A DNA stretch of 48,637 nucleotides from Pleurocapsales cyanobacterium LEGE 10410 (GTDB taxonomy: Bacteria > Cyanobacteriota > Cyanobacteriia > Cyanobacteriales > Xenococcaceae), in assembly GCA_015207195.1 (NCBI GenBank), contig JADEXJ010000032.1, forward strand, positions 1 to 48,637, read 5' to 3'. How positions within the stretch are numbered: position 1 is the stretch's first letter; the number at the start of each line of letters is the position of its first letter. Both the position numbers and the translations under genes were made by a program. Under the pieces are notes generated by a model, which had not been told where the DNA came from, searched no databases, and worked only from the letters and a program-made list of their open reading frames with translations. Shown here one piece after another: positions 28,496-40,150 of the stretch.

Positions 28496-29482
28496 TTACT
28501 TACCTGATTTTTCTTGGGCTAAGGTAATCCCCAATCTTTGCTGCAAGGCTTCAATTACTTCGTCAGCAGATTTCTGTCCGAAATTTTTAATTTCTAACAG
28601 GTCTTCTTGAGTGTAATCAAGTAAATCTGAGACTGAATTGATTTGCGCTCGCTTTAAACAGTTATAGGCTCTAACTGATAACTGTAATTCTTCAATGGGA
28701 ATTTGACTGGCTGGATCTTCTTCATCTTGATATTCGTCTTGAATTTCTTCAAGAGTTAGATCTTTTAGAGGATTGAACAAGTCAACTACAATTCCTGCTG
28801 CTTGGGAAAGAGCTTCTTCTGGCTTGATACTGCCATTAGTCCAAATCTCCATGAGCAAACGCTCGCGGATAGTTGAACCATCGATTCTTGCGTCTTCAAC
28901 GCTGTAGTTTACTTTGATAACTGGCATAAATACAGCATCAATTTGCAGAAAATCTAAAGAACTGCCTTCTTCTTTACCTCTTTCTACAGCGCGGTAGCCT
29001 TTGCCTTTCTCAACGCGAAACTCCATTTCCAGACTCGTACCTTCGGCAATAGTAGCTACGTACTGACTAGAATCTACGGTTTCTACTTCTGAAGGCAACT
29101 CAAACTGCGCTGCGGTAACCGTTCCAGGACCAGTAGCTACTAACCGACCGATTTGAGGTTGATTGGTGTAGCTTTTGAGGACGATCTCTTTCATGTTGAG
29201 AATAATCTCTAAAACGTCCTCTCTGACCCCTTCAATAGTGGCAAATTCATGGGTGGCAAAGCCAAACTTATGTTCTTGTTTGCTTTCGTCTTTCGCCATG
29301 CCGCCACCGATGCGAATTGCCGTGACTGCTGCTCCCTCTAGATTTGACAGTAGCACTCTTCTCAGGGCATTACCTAAAGTTGTTCCTTGTCCACGTTCTA
29401 GGGGTTCTAGAATAAACTTACTATATTGATGTTGATTTTTTAGGGTTTTGGATTCTACACACTCAATTTGAAATTGCGCCAC
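28496..29482 (-). CDS. rpoA: RNA polymerase alpha subunit
   Basis: A 328-residue subunit. The N-terminal domain (about 1-235) dimerises and nucleates polymerase assembly ([21 protein letters not shown]). After a flexible acidic linker the C-terminal domain (about 255-320) has two helix-hairpin-helix segments ([36 protein letters not shown]) that contact UP-elements and activators. Placement between rpsK and rplQ couples polymerase supply to ribosome supply. Confidence 0.97.
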   Translation of the reverse strand: MAQFQIECVESKTLKNQHQYSKFILEPLERGQGTTLGNALRRVLLSNLEGAAVTAIRIGGGMAKDESKQEHKFGFATHEFATIEGVREDVLEIILNMKEIVLKSYTNQPQIGRLVATGPGTVTAAQFELPSEVETVDSSQYVATIAEGTSLEMEFRVEKGKGYRAVERGKEEGSSLDFLQIDAVFMPVIKVNYSVEDARIDGSTIRERLLMEIWTNGSIKPEEALSQAAGIVVDLFNPLKDLTLEEIQDEYQDEEDPASQIPIEELQLSVRAYNCLKRAQINSVSDLLDYTQEDLLEIKNFGQKSADEVIEALQQRLGITLAQEKSGK

Positions 29483-29588
29483 AGACCGATATCCCTCCTA
29501 TTAGACAAGCGGTATAGAAAATCGAAATAGAAATTAATTGGGCTATTGGTTTACAACTTGCTGGTTACCAATAATTGTTGACTGAAGG

Positions 29589-29981
29589 TTATACTCTACG
29601 TCTTTTTGGCGGACGGCAGCCGTTATGAGGTATTGGGGTAACGTCACGGATTAGCGTAATTTCTAGTCCTACACCTTGTAATGCTCTAATCGCGGTTTCA
29701 CGACCAGCACCAGGACCACTGACCATGACCTCCACTTGTCGCATGCCCTGATCCATTGCCCTTCTACCCGCACTATCGGCTGCTGTCTGAGCAGCAAAAG
29801 GAGTTCCTTTTTTAGCTCCTTTAAAACCACTTGCTCCAGCAGAAGACCAAGAGATGACATCTCCTCTAGTGTCGGAAATTGTCACGATGGTGTTGTTGAA
29901 TGTGGACTGGATATGAGCCACACCGTTGGGTACATTTTTTTTGCTTTTCTTTGCGCCGCTTCTTCTTTTGGGTTGCGCCAT
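29589..29981 (-). CDS. rpsK: 30S ribosomal protein S11
   Basis: A 130-residue platform protein with [22 protein letters not shown], and the C-terminal [21 protein letters not shown] invariant across bacteria. Lies 62 bp after rpsM. Confidence 0.97.
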   Translation of the reverse strand: MAQPKRRSGAKKSKKNVPNGVAHIQSTFNNTIVTISDTRGDVISWSSAGASGFKGAKKGTPFAAQTAADSAGRRAMDQGMRQVEVMVSGPGAGRETAIRALQGVGLEITLIRDVTPIPHNGCRPPKRRRV

Positions 29982-30043
29982 GTTACTTTTGTTGTGATGT
30001 GGTTATACTTGATCTGCTTGTTTTAGATCTGCTTTTTAGCTAC

Positions 30044-30427
30044 TTACTTCTTACCTGGAGCTTTCTTTTTACCAGCTACAGTTAATCGTCTACCTCTTCT
30101 CGTACGAGCATTGGTTCTAGTTCTTTGACCTCTTAGGGGTAAGCCCATGCGATGACGACGACCACGGTAAGTACCGATATCAGCCAGACGTTTGATATTC
30201 ATTGCTTCCCAACGTCTCAAGTCACCTTCTACCTGATAGTTGTCTTCAATGTATGCTCTGAGCTTGGTTACATCTTCATCGGATAAATCTCGAACCCTGG
30301 TATCGGGATTGACTCCAGTTTCGGCGATCGCTTTTTGCGCTCGCGATAAACCGACCCCAAAAATATATGTCAGCGCGATTTCCACACGCTTTTCACGGGG
30401 AAGATCTACGCCAGAAATCCTTGCCAC
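30044..30427 (-). CDS. rpsM: 30S ribosomal protein S13
   Basis: A 127-residue head protein starting [22 protein letters not shown] and ending in the basic [14 protein letters not shown] tail that contacts tRNA and the subunit bridge. 76 bp after rpmJ. Confidence 0.97.
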   Translation of the reverse strand: MARISGVDLPREKRVEIALTYIFGVGLSRAQKAIAETGVNPDTRVRDLSDEDVTKLRAYIEDNYQVEGDLRRWEAMNIKRLADIGTYRGRRHRMGLPLRGQRTRTNARTRRGRRLTVAGKKKAPGKK

Positions 30428-30503
30428 GTTGTTAACTCCTTAATTCTAGTTTTATTCGTCTGGTGCCTATTACTTTAATAGTTGGCAATATAATGGTAGA
30501 CAA

Positions 30504-30620
30504 TTATCCCTGACGTTGTTTATGCTTGGGATTGCTGCTACAGATCACCATTACTCGTCCGCGTCTTTTGATTACACGGCACTTTTCACACATTTTTTTG
30601 ACTGATGGTCTAACTTTCAT
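30504..30620 (-). CDS. rpmJ: 50S ribosomal protein L36
   Basis: I translated this short gene directly: 38 residues, [20 protein letters not shown] continuing to a [19 protein letters not shown] end. The Cys/Cys/Cys/His zinc ribbon (C11, C14, C27, H33) is intact. It lies between infA and rpsM, its normal place. Confidence 0.97.
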   Translation of the reverse strand: MKVRPSVKKMCEKCRVIKRRGRVMVICSSNPKHKQRQG

Positions 30621-30705
30621 GCCTTACTTTGGCCACACTGCAAGCCTATTATTATATCTATAAGTTGATGTTCTTGTCAAAAAGTAAATTTACTGTCCAA
30701 TAAAC

Positions 30706-30930
30706 TTACTTATTTTTGAGGCGATAGGTTATTCTCCCTTTGGTCAAATCGTAAGGTGTCAACTCAACTTTGACGCGATCGCCTGGTAGAATTTTAATGT
30801 AGTTCCGTCGAATTTTGCCAGAAATATGAGCTAAGACGTTAAAGCCATTATCCAGATCGACGCGAAACATTGCATTAGGAAGAGATTCTGTCACCGTCCC
30901 TTCCATTTCTATCAAATCTTGTTTAGCCAA
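30706..30930 (-). CDS. infA: Translation initiation factor IF-1
   Basis: A 74-residue OB-fold protein with [45 protein letters not shown]. It binds the 30S A-site during initiation. The map gene that often precedes it in other bacteria is absent here. Confidence 0.97.
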   Translation of the reverse strand: MAKQDLIEMEGTVTESLPNAMFRVDLDNGFNVLAHISGKIRRNYIKILPGDRVKVELTPYDLTKGRITYRLKNK

Positions 30931-31092
30931 TATTTATCTCCGCTACTTTTCAATATCAATATACAGTCAGTTGGTTGGTGGTAATTTTTATCTGTTTACT
31001 TAGCAAATTGTTTAAAGTGTACACAGCATTTTTGATGCTGGCTTTTTTACCAAGTTTGATCGCTCCCCTGGGAACATTACTCAAACCAAAAA

Positions 31093-31644
31093 TCATGATA
31101 TTGCTTGACCTAGTAACTCAGTCACTGCTTCCATGTTTTGGTTGCCGTCAATAGTTTTTAAATTTCGTTGTTGATAAAATTCAATTACTGGCACGGTATT
31201 TTGATGATAGACTTCTAGGCGACGACGAATTGTGGATTCATTATCATCTTTACGTTTTCTAGATAACAATCTTTCAACTAAAACATCATCTGGTACTGAC
31301 AAATTCAGAACACAGTCAGCATTTTGACCTAGCTTAGCCAACAATTCTTCCAAGAAAGCAGCTTGATTTACATTTCGGGGAAATCCATCTAAGATCCAGC
31401 CATTAGCCGTATCTTCGTAAGATAAGCGATCTTGAATTAAATTGAGAATTAGAGCATCAGGAACCAACTCTCCTTGATCCATATAGTCTTTAGCTTGTTT
31501 ACCCAGAGGAGTTTCTCTAGCAACGGCTGTTCTCAAAATATCTCCAGTAGATATATGAGGAATCTGATGGTCTTCTGATAGTATTTGTGCTTGTGTTCCT
31601 TTACCCGCTCCAGGAGGACCGAGAAATATTAATCGCTTTGCCAT
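31093..31644 (-). CDS. adk: Adenylate kinase (short form)
   Basis: A 183-residue enzyme that interconverts ATP+AMP and 2 ADP. The P-loop GPPGAGKGTQ lies at 9-18; STGDILR and ILDGFPRN bind AMP; LLSRKRKDDNESTIRRRLE is the lid region. The lid is the short version without a zinc domain, giving about 183 instead of 215 residues. Placed between secY and infA as in other bacteria. Confidence 0.97.
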   Translation of the reverse strand: MAKRLIFLGPPGAGKGTQAQILSEDHQIPHISTGDILRTAVARETPLGKQAKDYMDQGELVPDALILNLIQDRLSYEDTANGWILDGFPRNVNQAAFLEELLAKLGQNADCVLNLSVPDDVLVERLLSRKRKDDNESTIRRRLEVYHQNTVPVIEFYQQRNLKTIDGNQNMEAVTELLGQAIS

Positions 31645-31733
31645 ATTATTTTATTAAAACTTGGATGGGAAATAGCAAACCTAAAGTGAATCAAAAGTTA
31701 AGGCTTGCTATTGTCACTATACATACGGCTTGC

Positions 31734-33062
31734 TTACTGCTTAACCATGCCCTCATAACGCTGAGAGATCACATAAGTCTGGATCTGCTTTGCCGTATCG
31801 ATTGCTACCCCTACCAAAATCAGCAAAGAAGTCGCTCCAAAACCACTAAAGACAGTAGTTCCTGCGGGAATTGCGCTCTCTACCAAGGTGGGAATAGTGG
31901 CTACTAAACCTAGAAAGATTGCTCCCAATAGGGTCAGACGGTTGAGGACTTTCTCTAGATAAGCACTAGTAGCTTTTCCTGGTCTGATCCCAGGGATAGA
32001 CGCACCCATTTTTTTGAGATTCTGAGACATATCAATCGGATTGACGATCAAAGAAGCATAAAAATAGCTAAAGAACAAAATCAGAACCAGATAAACTACT
32101 ATGTAAGCCCAATTCCCAGGCTGGATCGCTGCTGCAATGTTAGTAAATACGTTTTTAACTGCTCCTTCACCAGGTATAAATCCGATTAGCTGGGCAGGCA
32201 AGAACAAGACTGAAGAGGCAAAGATAATTGGCATGACTCCTCCTTGGTTTAACCTCAAGGGAAGATAGTTGCTTCTCTCACGGTATACTCTTTTACCAAC
32301 TTGACGGCGGGCAGAAATAATCGGAATACGACGAGTTCCCTCTTGAATAAAGACGATGCCAACAATCATGGTCAAAAAGACCAGTAGCAGAATTACAACT
32401 TGAGCGATCGCTTCCCTTCCGCCACTTTGAGCATATTCAATAGTATTTCCTAAAGTTTTAGGCAATACAGCTACGATATTGACAAAAATTAGTAGTGAGG
32501 CACCGTTACCGATTCCTTTCTCAGTAATCAACTCAGAGATCCACATGACAAACATCGAACCTGCGGTTAGAGCCAAGACTGTCTCACCAATGGGGAAGAT
32601 GCTTCTTTCAATGATGCCATTATTGACCAGTAATCCTAGAGTGATCCCGAAACTCTGAATAATTGCCCCACCTAGAGCAACATAACGAGTTATCTGAGAG
32701 ATTTTGCGTCTTCCTGCTTCTCCCTCATTTTTTTGCAAATCTTCTAGGCTAGGTATGGCAGTTGCTAACAACTGCATAATAATAGAGGCATTAATAAAGG
32801 GTAAAATTCCCAGGGCAAAAATTCCCAAAGCCGAAATACCACCACCAGTAAAAATATCTAGAAACCCAACTATTGAAGCATTTGACGAACTATTAATAAA
32901 GTTGCCAAAAATATCTCGATTAATCCCTGGCACGGGGATAAATACCCCCAGTCGTACTAATATCAAGAGACCAATCGTAACCAGCAGCCTGCCCCTCAGA
33001 CCTGCTGCCTGCGCCATTTGCAAAAATGTCTCCTGTGCTGATGGAGTCTTTTCTCTAACCAT
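31734..33062 (-). CDS. secY: Protein translocase subunit SecY
   Basis: A 442-residue channel protein with ten predicted membrane helices. GVFIPVPGINRDIF and FTGGGISALGIFALGILPFINASIIMQLL are the first-helix and plug regions. In cyanobacteria the one SecY serves both plasma and thylakoid membranes. It follows rplO, 107 bp apart. Confidence 0.97.
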   Translation of the reverse strand: MVREKTPSAQETFLQMAQAAGLRGRLLVTIGLLILVRLGVFIPVPGINRDIFGNFINSSSNASIVGFLDIFTGGGISALGIFALGILPFINASIIMQLLATAIPSLEDLQKNEGEAGRRKISQITRYVALGGAIIQSFGITLGLLVNNGIIERSIFPIGETVLALTAGSMFVMWISELITEKGIGNGASLLIFVNIVAVLPKTLGNTIEYAQSGGREAIAQVVILLLVFLTMIVGIVFIQEGTRRIPIISARRQVGKRVYRERSNYLPLRLNQGGVMPIIFASSVLFLPAQLIGFIPGEGAVKNVFTNIAAAIQPGNWAYIVVYLVLILFFSYFYASLIVNPIDMSQNLKKMGASIPGIRPGKATSAYLEKVLNRLTLLGAIFLGLVATIPTLVESAIPAGTTVFSGFGATSLLILVGVAIDTAKQIQTYVISQRYEGMVKQ

Positions 33063-33169
33063 ACAGTTCCTCTTGTATATGCTTGGTATTAAATAAGTTA
33101 TTTATGGAGAAATATTATATAAATTTAACTTTCTGCCTCTGTTCCTTATGATATACCAATCGCGATCGC

Positions 33170-33619
33170 TTACTTAGTCACAATTTCACAATTACCACCA
33201 GCAGCCTCGATTTTTTGAGCTGCACTTTTAGTAAATGCTGCTGCTTTAACATTTAGAGCAACTCCAATTTCGCCATTGCCCAAAATTTTAAGCGGTCCAT
33301 TGTTGCTAGTAAGGATCCCAGCTTCTAATAAAGAATCTAGGGTGACTTCTGTATTAGCAGATAATGAACTTAACGCCTCGACGTTGATCGTAGTGTAATG
33401 TTTTTGATTGACTAAAGTGAAATGCTTTAGTTTGGGAACTCGACGATAGAGAGGCATTTGACCACCTTCAAAACCTGCCTTAGTTCCCGTACCAGAACGG
33501 GATTTTTGACCACGCATCCCAAAACCACAGCTAGCTCCCTGACCTGCTGAGATTCCGCGACCCAACCTGCGTCTGCGTTTTTTTGACCCAGACTTCGGGC
33601 TAAGATTTTCTAGTTTCAT
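33170..33619 (-). CDS. rplO: 50S ribosomal protein L15
   Basis: A 149-residue protein; I start at ATG 33619 ([20 protein letters not shown]), the family start, rather than the in-frame ATG at 33640. The Gly/Arg-rich N-terminus [19 protein letters not shown] reaches deep into 23S rRNA. rpmD (L30), which sits just upstream in many bacteria, is missing, as in other cyanobacteria. Confidence 0.96.
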   Translation of the reverse strand: MKLENLSPKSGSKKRRRRLGRGISAGQGASCGFGMRGQKSRSGTGTKAGFEGGQMPLYRRVPKLKHFTLVNQKHYTTINVEALSSLSANTEVTLDSLLEAGILTSNNGPLKILGNGEIGVALNVKAAAFTKSAAQKIEAAGGNCEIVTK

Positions 33620-33645
33620 CGATTTTCTCCAAACTATCAAAGAAA

Positions 33646-34173
33646 TTAAGCATACAGTTGTTCGATAGGAATATCTCTTTCTCTAGCAACCTCAGCAAAG
33701 GTACGCAGGCTAGCTAAAGCATCAATTGCTGCCCTAGCATTGTTTAAAGGGCTATTAGAACCCAACTGTTTTGCCAGAATGTTTTTCACTCCAGCAAGTT
33801 CGAGTACGGTACGTACCGCCCCACCTGCAATTACCCCTGTACCAGGAGCAGCAGGACGCATAAATACTTTCGCCCCGCCAGCTATTCCATTAGTGACGTG
33901 AACAATTGAGCTAGCTTTAGTTAAAGATACTTCAACTAACTGCTTTTTAGCATCAGCCACACCTTTGCGTACTGCGCCAATAACATCAGCTGCTTTACCA
34001 ACACCTACGCCAACCTGTCCTTTTTCATTACCAACGACAACGATGGCGCGAAAACTAAGTTTTTTACCGCCTTTTACTACTTTACTGACTCGTCGAATTT
34101 GAACTACTCGCTCTTGCCAGTTAGAGTCTTTTTCTTTAGCGCGACTCTTTTTGCGCGAGTTGGATTTAGCCAT
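33646..34173 (-). CDS. rpsE: 30S ribosomal protein S5
   Basis: A 175-residue protein with the double-stranded RNA-binding fold: [40 protein letters not shown] and [16 protein letters not shown]. It shapes decoding accuracy. The Lys/Arg/Ser-rich leader of about 18 residues is typical of cyanobacteria. Confidence 0.97.
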   Translation of the reverse strand: MAKSNSRKKSRAKEKDSNWQERVVQIRRVSKVVKGGKKLSFRAIVVVGNEKGQVGVGVGKAADVIGAVRKGVADAKKQLVEVSLTKASSIVHVTNGIAGGAKVFMRPAAPGTGVIAGGAVRTVLELAGVKNILAKQLGSNSPLNNARAAIDALASLRTFAEVARERDIPIEQLYA

Positions 34174-34203
34174 AATTATTACTATTATCCTTAATATTTT
34201 GGT

Positions 34204-34554
34204 TTAGAAATCTAAGCCCGCTTCGCGTGCTGCTTCTGCTAAAGCTTTAACCCGACCGTGGTAAAGGTTGCCACCTCGGTCAAACACTACTCTAGAAATT
34301 CCTTTTTCCAAAGCTTTCTGGGCGACTAGTTTTCCTACTTCTGCTGAAGCTTCACAGGTTGCCCCAGAATTTGATTCAATATTAAAATCCGATGCTGCTG
34401 CCAAGGTATGCTGCGCTACATCGTCAATAACCTGTGCGTAAATGTGGTTGTTAGAACGGAAAACACACAAACGAGGGCGTTCGGGAGTACCGTTGATTTT
34501 TTTGCGTACCCGTTGATGACGGCGTTTTACTGATTCTCTGCGTGAAAGCTTCAT
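34204..34554 (-). CDS. rplR: 50S ribosomal protein L18
   Basis: A 116-residue 5S rRNA-binding protein with [35 protein letters not shown] and a [28 protein letters not shown]-type C-terminus. 5 bp from rplF. Confidence 0.97.
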   Translation of the reverse strand: MKLSRRESVKRRHQRVRKKINGTPERPRLCVFRSNNHIYAQVIDDVAQHTLAAASDFNIESNSGATCEASAEVGKLVAQKALEKGISRVVFDRGGNLYHGRVKALAEAAREAGLDF

Positions 34555-34559
34555 GATTT

Positions 34560-35099
34560 CTATTTACCTGTTTTACCAGCTTTGCGTTTGACCTGCTCGT
34601 CAAAGTAGCGAATGCCCTTACCTTTGTAAGGTTCGGGGGGTCTTACCGCTCTAACTCTTGCAGCGACGTTACCCACAACTTCTTTGTTGATTCCGCTGAT
34701 TACGACTTCAACATTTCTGTTTTCAACAGCTACATCAATCCCTTCAGGCATTTCAATTTCCACAGGTTTGCTATAGCCGACGTTAAGAGTTAGCTTTTTA
34801 CCTTGAGCCTGCGCTCGATAACCTACACCCTGAATCAACAGGCGTTTTTGAAATCCTTGGGATACCCCATCTACCATGTTGGCAACCAGAGTACGGCAAA
34901 GACCATGACGTTGACGACCAATACGTGAATTATCGGTAGGTTTGACCACTAGGGTGTCGCCTTCTTGTGCAACCTCAATAGGTGCAGGAATTTCCCGTTC
35001 TAAAGTGCCTTTTGGTCCTTTAACGGTGATGTGTTGTCCTGAAATCTGCGCGCTTACTTTGTCAGGAATTGAGATCGGCTGCTTGCCAATACGAGACAT
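34560..35099 (-). CDS. rplF: 50S ribosomal protein L6
   Basis: A 179-residue protein of two similar domains: [14 protein letters not shown] at the start and [22 protein letters not shown] at the end. It lies at the factor-binding side of the 50S subunit. Confidence 0.97.
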   Translation of the reverse strand: MSRIGKQPISIPDKVSAQISGQHITVKGPKGTLEREIPAPIEVAQEGDTLVVKPTDNSRIGRQRHGLCRTLVANMVDGVSQGFQKRLLIQGVGYRAQAQGKKLTLNVGYSKPVEIEMPEGIDVAVENRNVEVVISGINKEVVGNVAARVRAVRPPEPYKGKGIRYFDEQVKRKAGKTGK

Positions 35100-35116
35100 A
35101 ATTTGTTCCTCCTAAA

Positions 35117-35518
35117 TTACCAAACATAGCAAAGGATTTCACCGCCAACTCCTTGACTGCGAGCTTCTCTATCTGTCATTACTCCACGAGAAGTAGAGAC
35201 GATCGCAATACCAATTCCACCAAGTACGCGGGGAATATCTTTCTTGCGAGAATAGACTCGTAATCCTGGTTTGCTCACCCGCTTGAGGGTGCTAATGATT
35301 GGCTGACGATTTCTGCCTTTGTACTTCAAAGAAATTTCAATAAATTTTTTCGGGTCTTCCCCTGTTTCCTCAAAACCTTCAATAAAGCCCTCGCTTTGTA
35401 AAACGTGCGCAATAGCACGAGTCATCCGAGTGGAAGGTACTTGAGTTGTTTGATGCTTGACCATACAGGCATTGCGAATGCGGGTCAGCATATCTGAAAT
35501 AGTATCGGTTGCTGCCAT
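35117..35518 (-). CDS. rpsH: 30S ribosomal protein S8
   Basis: A 133-residue 16S rRNA binder with [31 protein letters not shown] and [18 protein letters not shown]. rpsN (S14), which normally precedes it in the spc operon, is absent and must be elsewhere. Confidence 0.97.
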   Translation of the reverse strand: MAATDTISDMLTRIRNACMVKHQTTQVPSTRMTRAIAHVLQSEGFIEGFEETGEDPKKFIEISLKYKGRNRQPIISTLKRVSKPGLRVYSRKKDIPRVLGGIGIAIVSTSRGVMTDREARSQGVGGEILCYVW

Positions 35519-35550
35519 TATTTCCTATTTTTATTTAGATACTAAGAATA

Positions 35551-36096
35551 TTAGTTGTCACGGAAAGGCATTCCCATTTCTTTTAGCAAAGCTCGCCCTT
35601 CTTCATCATTAGTTGCTGAAGTGACGATGGAAATATCCATCCCTCTGATTTGATCGATGCTGTCGTAGTCAATTTCGGGAAACATTAGCTGTTCTCTTAC
35701 TCCCAAGCTATAGTTACCCCGACCATCAAAACTTTTAGGACTAATCCCGCGAAAGTCACGAATTCGGGGGAGAGCGAGGTTGATCAACCGTTCGAGAAAA
35801 GCGTACATCCGTTCGCCTCGTAGAGTAACCATGACACCAACGGGCATCCCCTGACGGATTTTGAATCCAGCGATCGCTTTTTTGGCTCTGGTAACTACGG
35901 GCTTTTGTCCCGTGATTACCGTTAGCTCGTTGATTGAAGATTCTAAGGCTTTAGCATTTTGTGATGCTTCTCCTAAACCTCGGTTGACGACAATTTTGAC
36001 TACTTTAGGAACTTCATGTACGTTACCAAAGCTAAACTGTTCGGTCAGTTTAGGAACGATATCTTCTAAATACTGAGTTTTTAGTGGTTTAGGCAT
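35551..36096 (-). CDS. rplE: 50S ribosomal protein L5
   Basis: A 181-residue 5S rRNA-binding protein with [37 protein letters not shown] and [11 protein letters not shown]. 73 bp after rplX. Confidence 0.97.
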   Translation of the reverse strand: MPKPLKTQYLEDIVPKLTEQFSFGNVHEVPKVVKIVVNRGLGEASQNAKALESSINELTVITGQKPVVTRAKKAIAGFKIRQGMPVGVMVTLRGERMYAFLERLINLALPRIRDFRGISPKSFDGRGNYSLGVREQLMFPEIDYDSIDQIRGMDISIVTSATNDEEGRALLKEMGMPFRDN

Positions 36097-36169
36097 GATG
36101 GTTAAATTTTCCTGGGCTTGGTCAGGAGTCTATAAATTTAAAATTATCAATGAGTTATGCGCTCAAAGA

Positions 36170-36517
36170 CTAATCGATTATTTCACCCGTTTTTTTGAGC
36201 ATTCGTACTTTGCGACCATCTTCGGTAAAGGTATAGCCGACGCGACTAACCGTCTTTTCCTTGTTAGAGTAGAGCATAACGTTAGAGCTATGGATCGGAG
36301 CTTCAAAAGTCACGATTTGACCCGATTCACCTTCTTGTTGGGGCTTGACGTGTTTAGTACGGACGTTAACGCCTTCAACCACAACTTGACTTGTTTTAGG
36401 AATTACCCGTGAAATTTCCCCTACTTTTCCTTTGTCACGTCCAGAAATTACTTGGATAGTATCTCCTTTCTTGACGTGCATTTTGTAGCGGGTAGGTGCT
36501 TTTTTAGTTTTTGTCAT
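36170..36517 (-). CDS. rplX: 50S ribosomal protein L24
   Basis: A 115-residue KOW-motif protein ([20 protein letters not shown]) that starts 50S assembly. Its start codon follows directly on the rplN stop with no spacer. Confidence 0.97.
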   Translation of the reverse strand: MTKTKKAPTRYKMHVKKGDTIQVISGRDKGKVGEISRVIPKTSQVVVEGVNVRTKHVKPQQEGESGQIVTFEAPIHSSNVMLYSNKEKTVSRVGYTFTEDGRKVRMLKKTGEIID

Positions 36518-36886
36518 TTAAATTACCTCTGGGGCTAGAGAGACAATCTTGGTAAAGTTTCTCTCTCTTAATTCTCTTGCCACAGGACCAAAGACACGAG
36601 TACCTCTGGGGCTACCCTGATCGTTGATAATTACGGCTGCATTGTCATCAAAACGGATACTCATTCCGCTGGGACGACGAACGGACTGCTTAGTTCTCAC
36701 GATCACCGCTTTAACCACTTCGGATTTTTTAACTCCCATATTGGGTAAAGCGTCTTTGACTACTGCCACTACGACATCGCCGATAAAGGCATAGGGACTA
36801 TTTCCTTTGCCGATTACCCGCAAACACATCAGCTTGCGTGCGCCACTATTGTCAGCGACATTTAAATAGGTCTGTTGTTGAATCAT
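36518..36886 (-). CDS. rplN: 50S ribosomal protein L14
   Basis: A 122-residue protein; the real start is ATG 36886 ([19 protein letters not shown]), although the frame stays open another 219 bases upstream. [14 protein letters not shown] and [17 protein letters not shown] complete the family pattern. Confidence 0.97.
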   Translation of the reverse strand: MIQQQTYLNVADNSGARKLMCLRVIGKGNSPYAFIGDVVVAVVKDALPNMGVKKSEVVKAVIVRTKQSVRRPSGMSIRFDDNAAVIINDQGSPRGTRVFGPVARELRERNFTKIVSLAPEVI

Positions 36887-36923
36887 GTTCGATCTCGACC
36901 AAAGATATAGGTTAATAAAAAAA

Positions 36924-37172
36924 TTATGTTTGTCTGGATTCGATGATTTCCTCAAGCGTCCAGCGTTTAGTTTTGCTGAGGGGGCGAGTCTCTCTAATTC
37001 TGACGCGATCGCCAATTTTACAGCGGTTTTCTGCGTCGTGAACCTTATATTTTTTGGTTCTGACAACAATTTTGCCGTATTTGGGATGGGGAGAACGGTT
37101 TTCAATTGCCACGACTACGGTTTTATCCATTTTGTCGCTGACTACATCCCCTACTCTTTCTTTTACTGCCAT
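36924..37172 (-). CDS. rpsQ: 30S ribosomal protein S17
   Basis: An 82-residue OB-fold protein with [42 protein letters not shown]-type core. 4 bp from rpmC. Confidence 0.97.
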   Translation of the reverse strand: MAVKERVGDVVSDKMDKTVVVAIENRSPHPKYGKIVVRTKKYKVHDAENRCKIGDRVRIRETRPLSKTKRWTLEEIIESRQT

Positions 37173-37176
37173 GAAT

Positions 37177-37392
37177 TTATTCTCCTTTTGCAGCAGCGAT
37201 TTCCCGCTCGCGTTCTACAGTTAATAATTGAGCCAAACGATGTTTAGCGTGTTTGAACAGATGGGGTTTTTCCAAACGACGAGTTGCCTGCTCCAGCCTC
37301 AACTGAAATAGCTCTCGCTTAACCGCTAAAATTTCTTCTGCCAGTTCTTCGTCATTCAGCTTTCTGGCATCTTCAACCTTTGGTAAAGCCAT
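37177..37392 (-). CDS. rpmC: 50S ribosomal protein L29
   Basis: A 71-residue helical hairpin protein; I start at ATG 37392 ([14 protein letters not shown]) rather than at the upstream in-frame codon inside rpl[21 protein letters not shown] is the signature. One base separates it from the rplP stop codon. Confidence 0.96.
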   Translation of the reverse strand: MALPKVEDARKLNDEELAEEILAVKRELFQLRLEQATRRLEKPHLFKHAKHRLAQLLTVEREREIAAAKGE

Positions 37393-37393
37393 G

Positions 37394-37813
37394 TTACTTG
37401 TAATCCTCGTCACGAGTGATAAATTTGGTTTTGATCGGTAGCTTCTGGGCTGCTAGGCGCATTGCCTCTTTAGCCACTGGTTCTGCAACACCAGCCATTT
37501 CAAACATAATTCTGCCTGGCTTGACTACCGCCACCCAAAACTCAGGGGATCCTTTACCCGAACCCATCCGAGTTTCAGCAGGGCGCATGGTCACGGGCTT
37601 ATCGGGAAAAATCCGAATCCAGATTTTACCACCCCGTTTGACGTAGCGTGTCATCGCTCGACGAGCTGCCTCAATTTGGCGGGAGGTAATCCAGGATGGT
37701 TCTGTAGCCTGAAGCGCGTAATCACCAAAATTCAGGGTGTTACCGCGATAAGCCATACCTCTCATCCGACCGCGATGTTGTTTACGAAATTTTGTTCTTC
37801 TGGGACTTAGCAT
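37394..37813 (-). CDS. rplP: 50S ribosomal protein L16
   Basis: A 139-residue protein with [47 protein letters not shown]. It helps place the A-site tRNA. Confidence 0.97.
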   Translation of the reverse strand: MLSPRRTKFRKQHRGRMRGMAYRGNTLNFGDYALQATEPSWITSRQIEAARRAMTRYVKRGGKIWIRIFPDKPVTMRPAETRMGSGKGSPEFWVAVVKPGRIMFEMAGVAEPVAKEAMRLAAQKLPIKTKFITRDEDYK

Positions 37814-37847
37814 AATAGTAATTTGTGCGTATAAGTCTGGTTAATGG

Positions 37848-38564
37848 TTATTCAGAGCGATCGTCAAATTTTTGACGGCGACGCTGGCGACGGGGAGCTT
37901 GACTGGGAACAGCAGCAGCTTCTTCCTGTCCTGGAATAATTTCGCCTTTAAACACCCAAACTTTGACTCCAAGAATTCCGTAGATAGTCAAAGCAGTACG
38001 ATATGAATAGTCAATGTCGGCTCTTAAAGTATGTAAAGGTACTCTTCCCTCTCTGACCCATTCTGTACGAGCGATCTCAGCACCATTCAATCGACCACTA
38101 ACCTGAATTTTAATTCCCAGAACTTCAGCTCTTTGCGCTCTTTGAATTGCCTGGCGGACAACTCGACGAAAAGAAACCCTTCGCTCTAGCTGTTGGCAAA
38201 TGTATTCGGCAATCAAAGCAGCATCGGCATCTACACGAGGCACTTCAATGACGTTGATGCGGATCTGACGATTGTTACCTACTTTAGTCTGAAGTTCGGT
38301 ACGGAGCTTTTCAATACCCGATCCACCACGACCAACTACAACTCCAGGTCTAGCAGTGTGGATTGCCAGGTCAATTTGATCTGCTTTGCGCTCAATTTTG
38401 ACTTGAGAGATCCCCGCGTTGCCCAGTTCTTTATTGACATATTCTCTAATCGCTCGGTCTTCCTGCAATAGTTCTGGATACCGTTTGGTATCGGCATACC
38501 AGCAAGATTGATGTTCTTTGGTAATTCCCAGACGAAAGCCCGTTGGGTGTATTTTTTGTCCCAC
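37848..38564 (-). CDS. rpsC: 30S ribosomal protein S3
   Basis: A 238-residue protein beginning [16 protein letters not shown] with a KH domain ([13 protein letters not shown]) and ending in an Arg-rich cyanobacterial tail ([16 protein letters not shown]). It forms the mRNA entry site. Confidence 0.97.
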   Translation of the reverse strand: MGQKIHPTGFRLGITKEHQSCWYADTKRYPELLQEDRAIREYVNKELGNAGISQVKIERKADQIDLAIHTARPGVVVGRGGSGIEKLRTELQTKVGNNRQIRINVIEVPRVDADAALIAEYICQQLERRVSFRRVVRQAIQRAQRAEVLGIKIQVSGRLNGAEIARTEWVREGRVPLHTLRADIDYSYRTALTIYGILGVKVWVFKGEIIPGQEEAAAVPSQAPRRQRRRQKFDDRSE

Positions 38565-38613
38565 AAATGTTTCCTCTTAAACGGTAATTAATTGAATCTA
38601 AAATTAAAAAATT

Positions 38614-38973
38614 CTAATCGGTTACTTCAGGAGCAACAGCCACGGTAATGTGACAGGTTGGCTTACGAATCTGATAAGCTCTACCTTGCGCTCTAGGACG
38701 ATAACGTTTGAGAACGGGACCCCCATCGGCAAATGCCTTGCTGATTACCAAAGTAGCAGGATCTAATCCATTATTGTGTTCTGCATTAGCCACAGCCGAT
38801 CGCAATGTTTTTAAGATTGGACCGCAGGCTTTATAAGGCATAAATTCGAGAATAATTAAAGCTTCTCGATATTGACGACCGCGAATTTGATCTAGTACTC
38901 GTCTGACCTTAAACGGGGACATACGGATGTACTTAGCGATCGCCTTGACTTCATTACTAGTGTCTATTGCCAT
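38614..38973 (-). CDS. rplV: 50S ribosomal protein L22
   Basis: A 119-residue protein with [23 protein letters not shown] and a C-terminal loop [20 protein letters not shown] lining the exit tunnel. Spaced 49 bp from rpsC. Confidence 0.97.
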   Translation of the reverse strand: MAIDTSNEVKAIAKYIRMSPFKVRRVLDQIRGRQYREALIILEFMPYKACGPILKTLRSAVANAEHNNGLDPATLVISKAFADGGPVLKRYRPRAQGRAYQIRKPTCHITVAVAPEVTD

Positions 38974-38988
38974 AGTGATATCTCAGAT

Positions 38989-39267
38989 CTAGCGTCTCCC
39001 TTTTTTGTCGCCTTTGGCGTGACCCCTGAAGGTACGAGTGGGCGCGAACTCTCCCAGTTTGTGTCCGACCATCTGATCGCTGATAAACACGGGAATGTGT
39101 TGACGACCATTGTGTACGGCAATTGTATGTCCGACCATTAAAGGCAAAATAGTTGAAGCTCTAGACCAAGTTTTGATTACTTCTTTCTTGTTATTGGCAT
39201 TCAACCTCTCTATTTTTTTGAGTAGGCTGTCGGCGATAAATGGCCCTTTCTTTAAAGAACGACTCAT
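38989..39267 (-). CDS. rpsS: 30S ribosomal protein S19
   Basis: A 92-residue head protein; start chosen at ATG 39267 ([16 protein letters not shown]), the invariant start, instead of an upstream in-frame codon overlapping rpl[24 protein letters not shown] is present. Confidence 0.97.
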   Translation of the reverse strand: MSRSLKKGPFIADSLLKKIERLNANNKKEVIKTWSRASTILPLMVGHTIAVHNGRQHIPVFISDQMVGHKLGEFAPTRTFRGHAKGDKKGRR

Positions 39268-39286
39268 ATTTTTAGCTCGATGATAA

Positions 39287-40114
39287 TTAACGACGGCGAC
39301 GGACAATTAGTTTGTTGCTGGGTTTATTTTTCTTGCGGGTTTTCTTACCCAACGCTGGTTTACCCCAAGGCGTAACAGGACCACTTCTACCAATAGGAGC
39401 GCGCCCTTCACCACCACCATGAGGGTGATCGCAAGGGTTCATCGCACTACCTCGAACTTCGGGCCTTCTACCCAAGTGGCGCATTCTGCCTGCCTTCCCT
39501 AGCTTGAGGTTGCGATACTCAACGTTACCAACCTGTCCGATAGTGGCATAACACTCTTTGCGTACCATCCTCACTTCTTTAGAAGGAAGACCGATAGTTA
39601 CGTAATTCCCTTCTTTCGCCATCACTTTGGCAGCAGTACCAGCAGCTCGAACAATCTGTCCGCCTTTACCAGCTACTAGTTCGACATTGTGAATAGTTTC
39701 ACCAAGAGGCATTTTGCTTAGAGGTAAAGCATTACCTACTTCAATTGGAGCATCAGGACTGGCAATGATTTGTGTGCCGACTTTCATGCCCACGGCAGCA
39801 AGAATATAGCGTTTTTCGCCATCTTCGTACTGAACTAAAGCAATACGTGCATTGCGGTTGGGATCGTATTCGATCGCAATTACTTCAGCGGGAATATTAC
39901 GCTTGTCACGACGGAAATCGATAATACGATATAGACGCTTATGTCCACCGCCACGACGACGACTGGTAATTACACCGCGATTGTTACGACCTTTTTTACG
40001 GTGTTTGTATTTAGTTAAAGATTTTTCAGGCTTCTTTTTGGTGAGTTCCGAAAAATCGGGAACTATCGCTTGGCGAGTCCCTGGTGTATATGGTCTAAAT
40101 GAACGAGTACCCAT
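39287..40114 (-). CDS. rplB: 50S ribosomal protein L2
   Basis: A 275-residue protein near the peptidyl-transferase centre with [28 protein letters not shown] and the invariant [19 protein letters not shown]. Confidence 0.98.
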   Translation of the reverse strand: MGTRSFRPYTPGTRQAIVPDFSELTKKKPEKSLTKYKHRKKGRNNRGVITSRRRGGGHKRLYRIIDFRRDKRNIPAEVIAIEYDPNRNARIALVQYEDGEKRYILAAVGMKVGTQIIASPDAPIEVGNALPLSKMPLGETIHNVELVAGKGGQIVRAAGTAAKVMAKEGNYVTIGLPSKEVRMVRKECYATIGQVGNVEYRNLKLGKAGRMRHLGRRPEVRGSAMNPCDHPHGGGEGRAPIGRSGPVTPWGKPALGKKTRKKNKPSNKLIVRRRR

Positions 40115-40150
40115 AAGTTGCTTTTTTGGTTAGCTTTTTCGAGTTCGAGT

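Noticed and set aside
36887-37105. N-terminal extension of L14
   Set aside because: The open frame upstream of ATG 36886 overlaps rpsQ and is not part of any L14.
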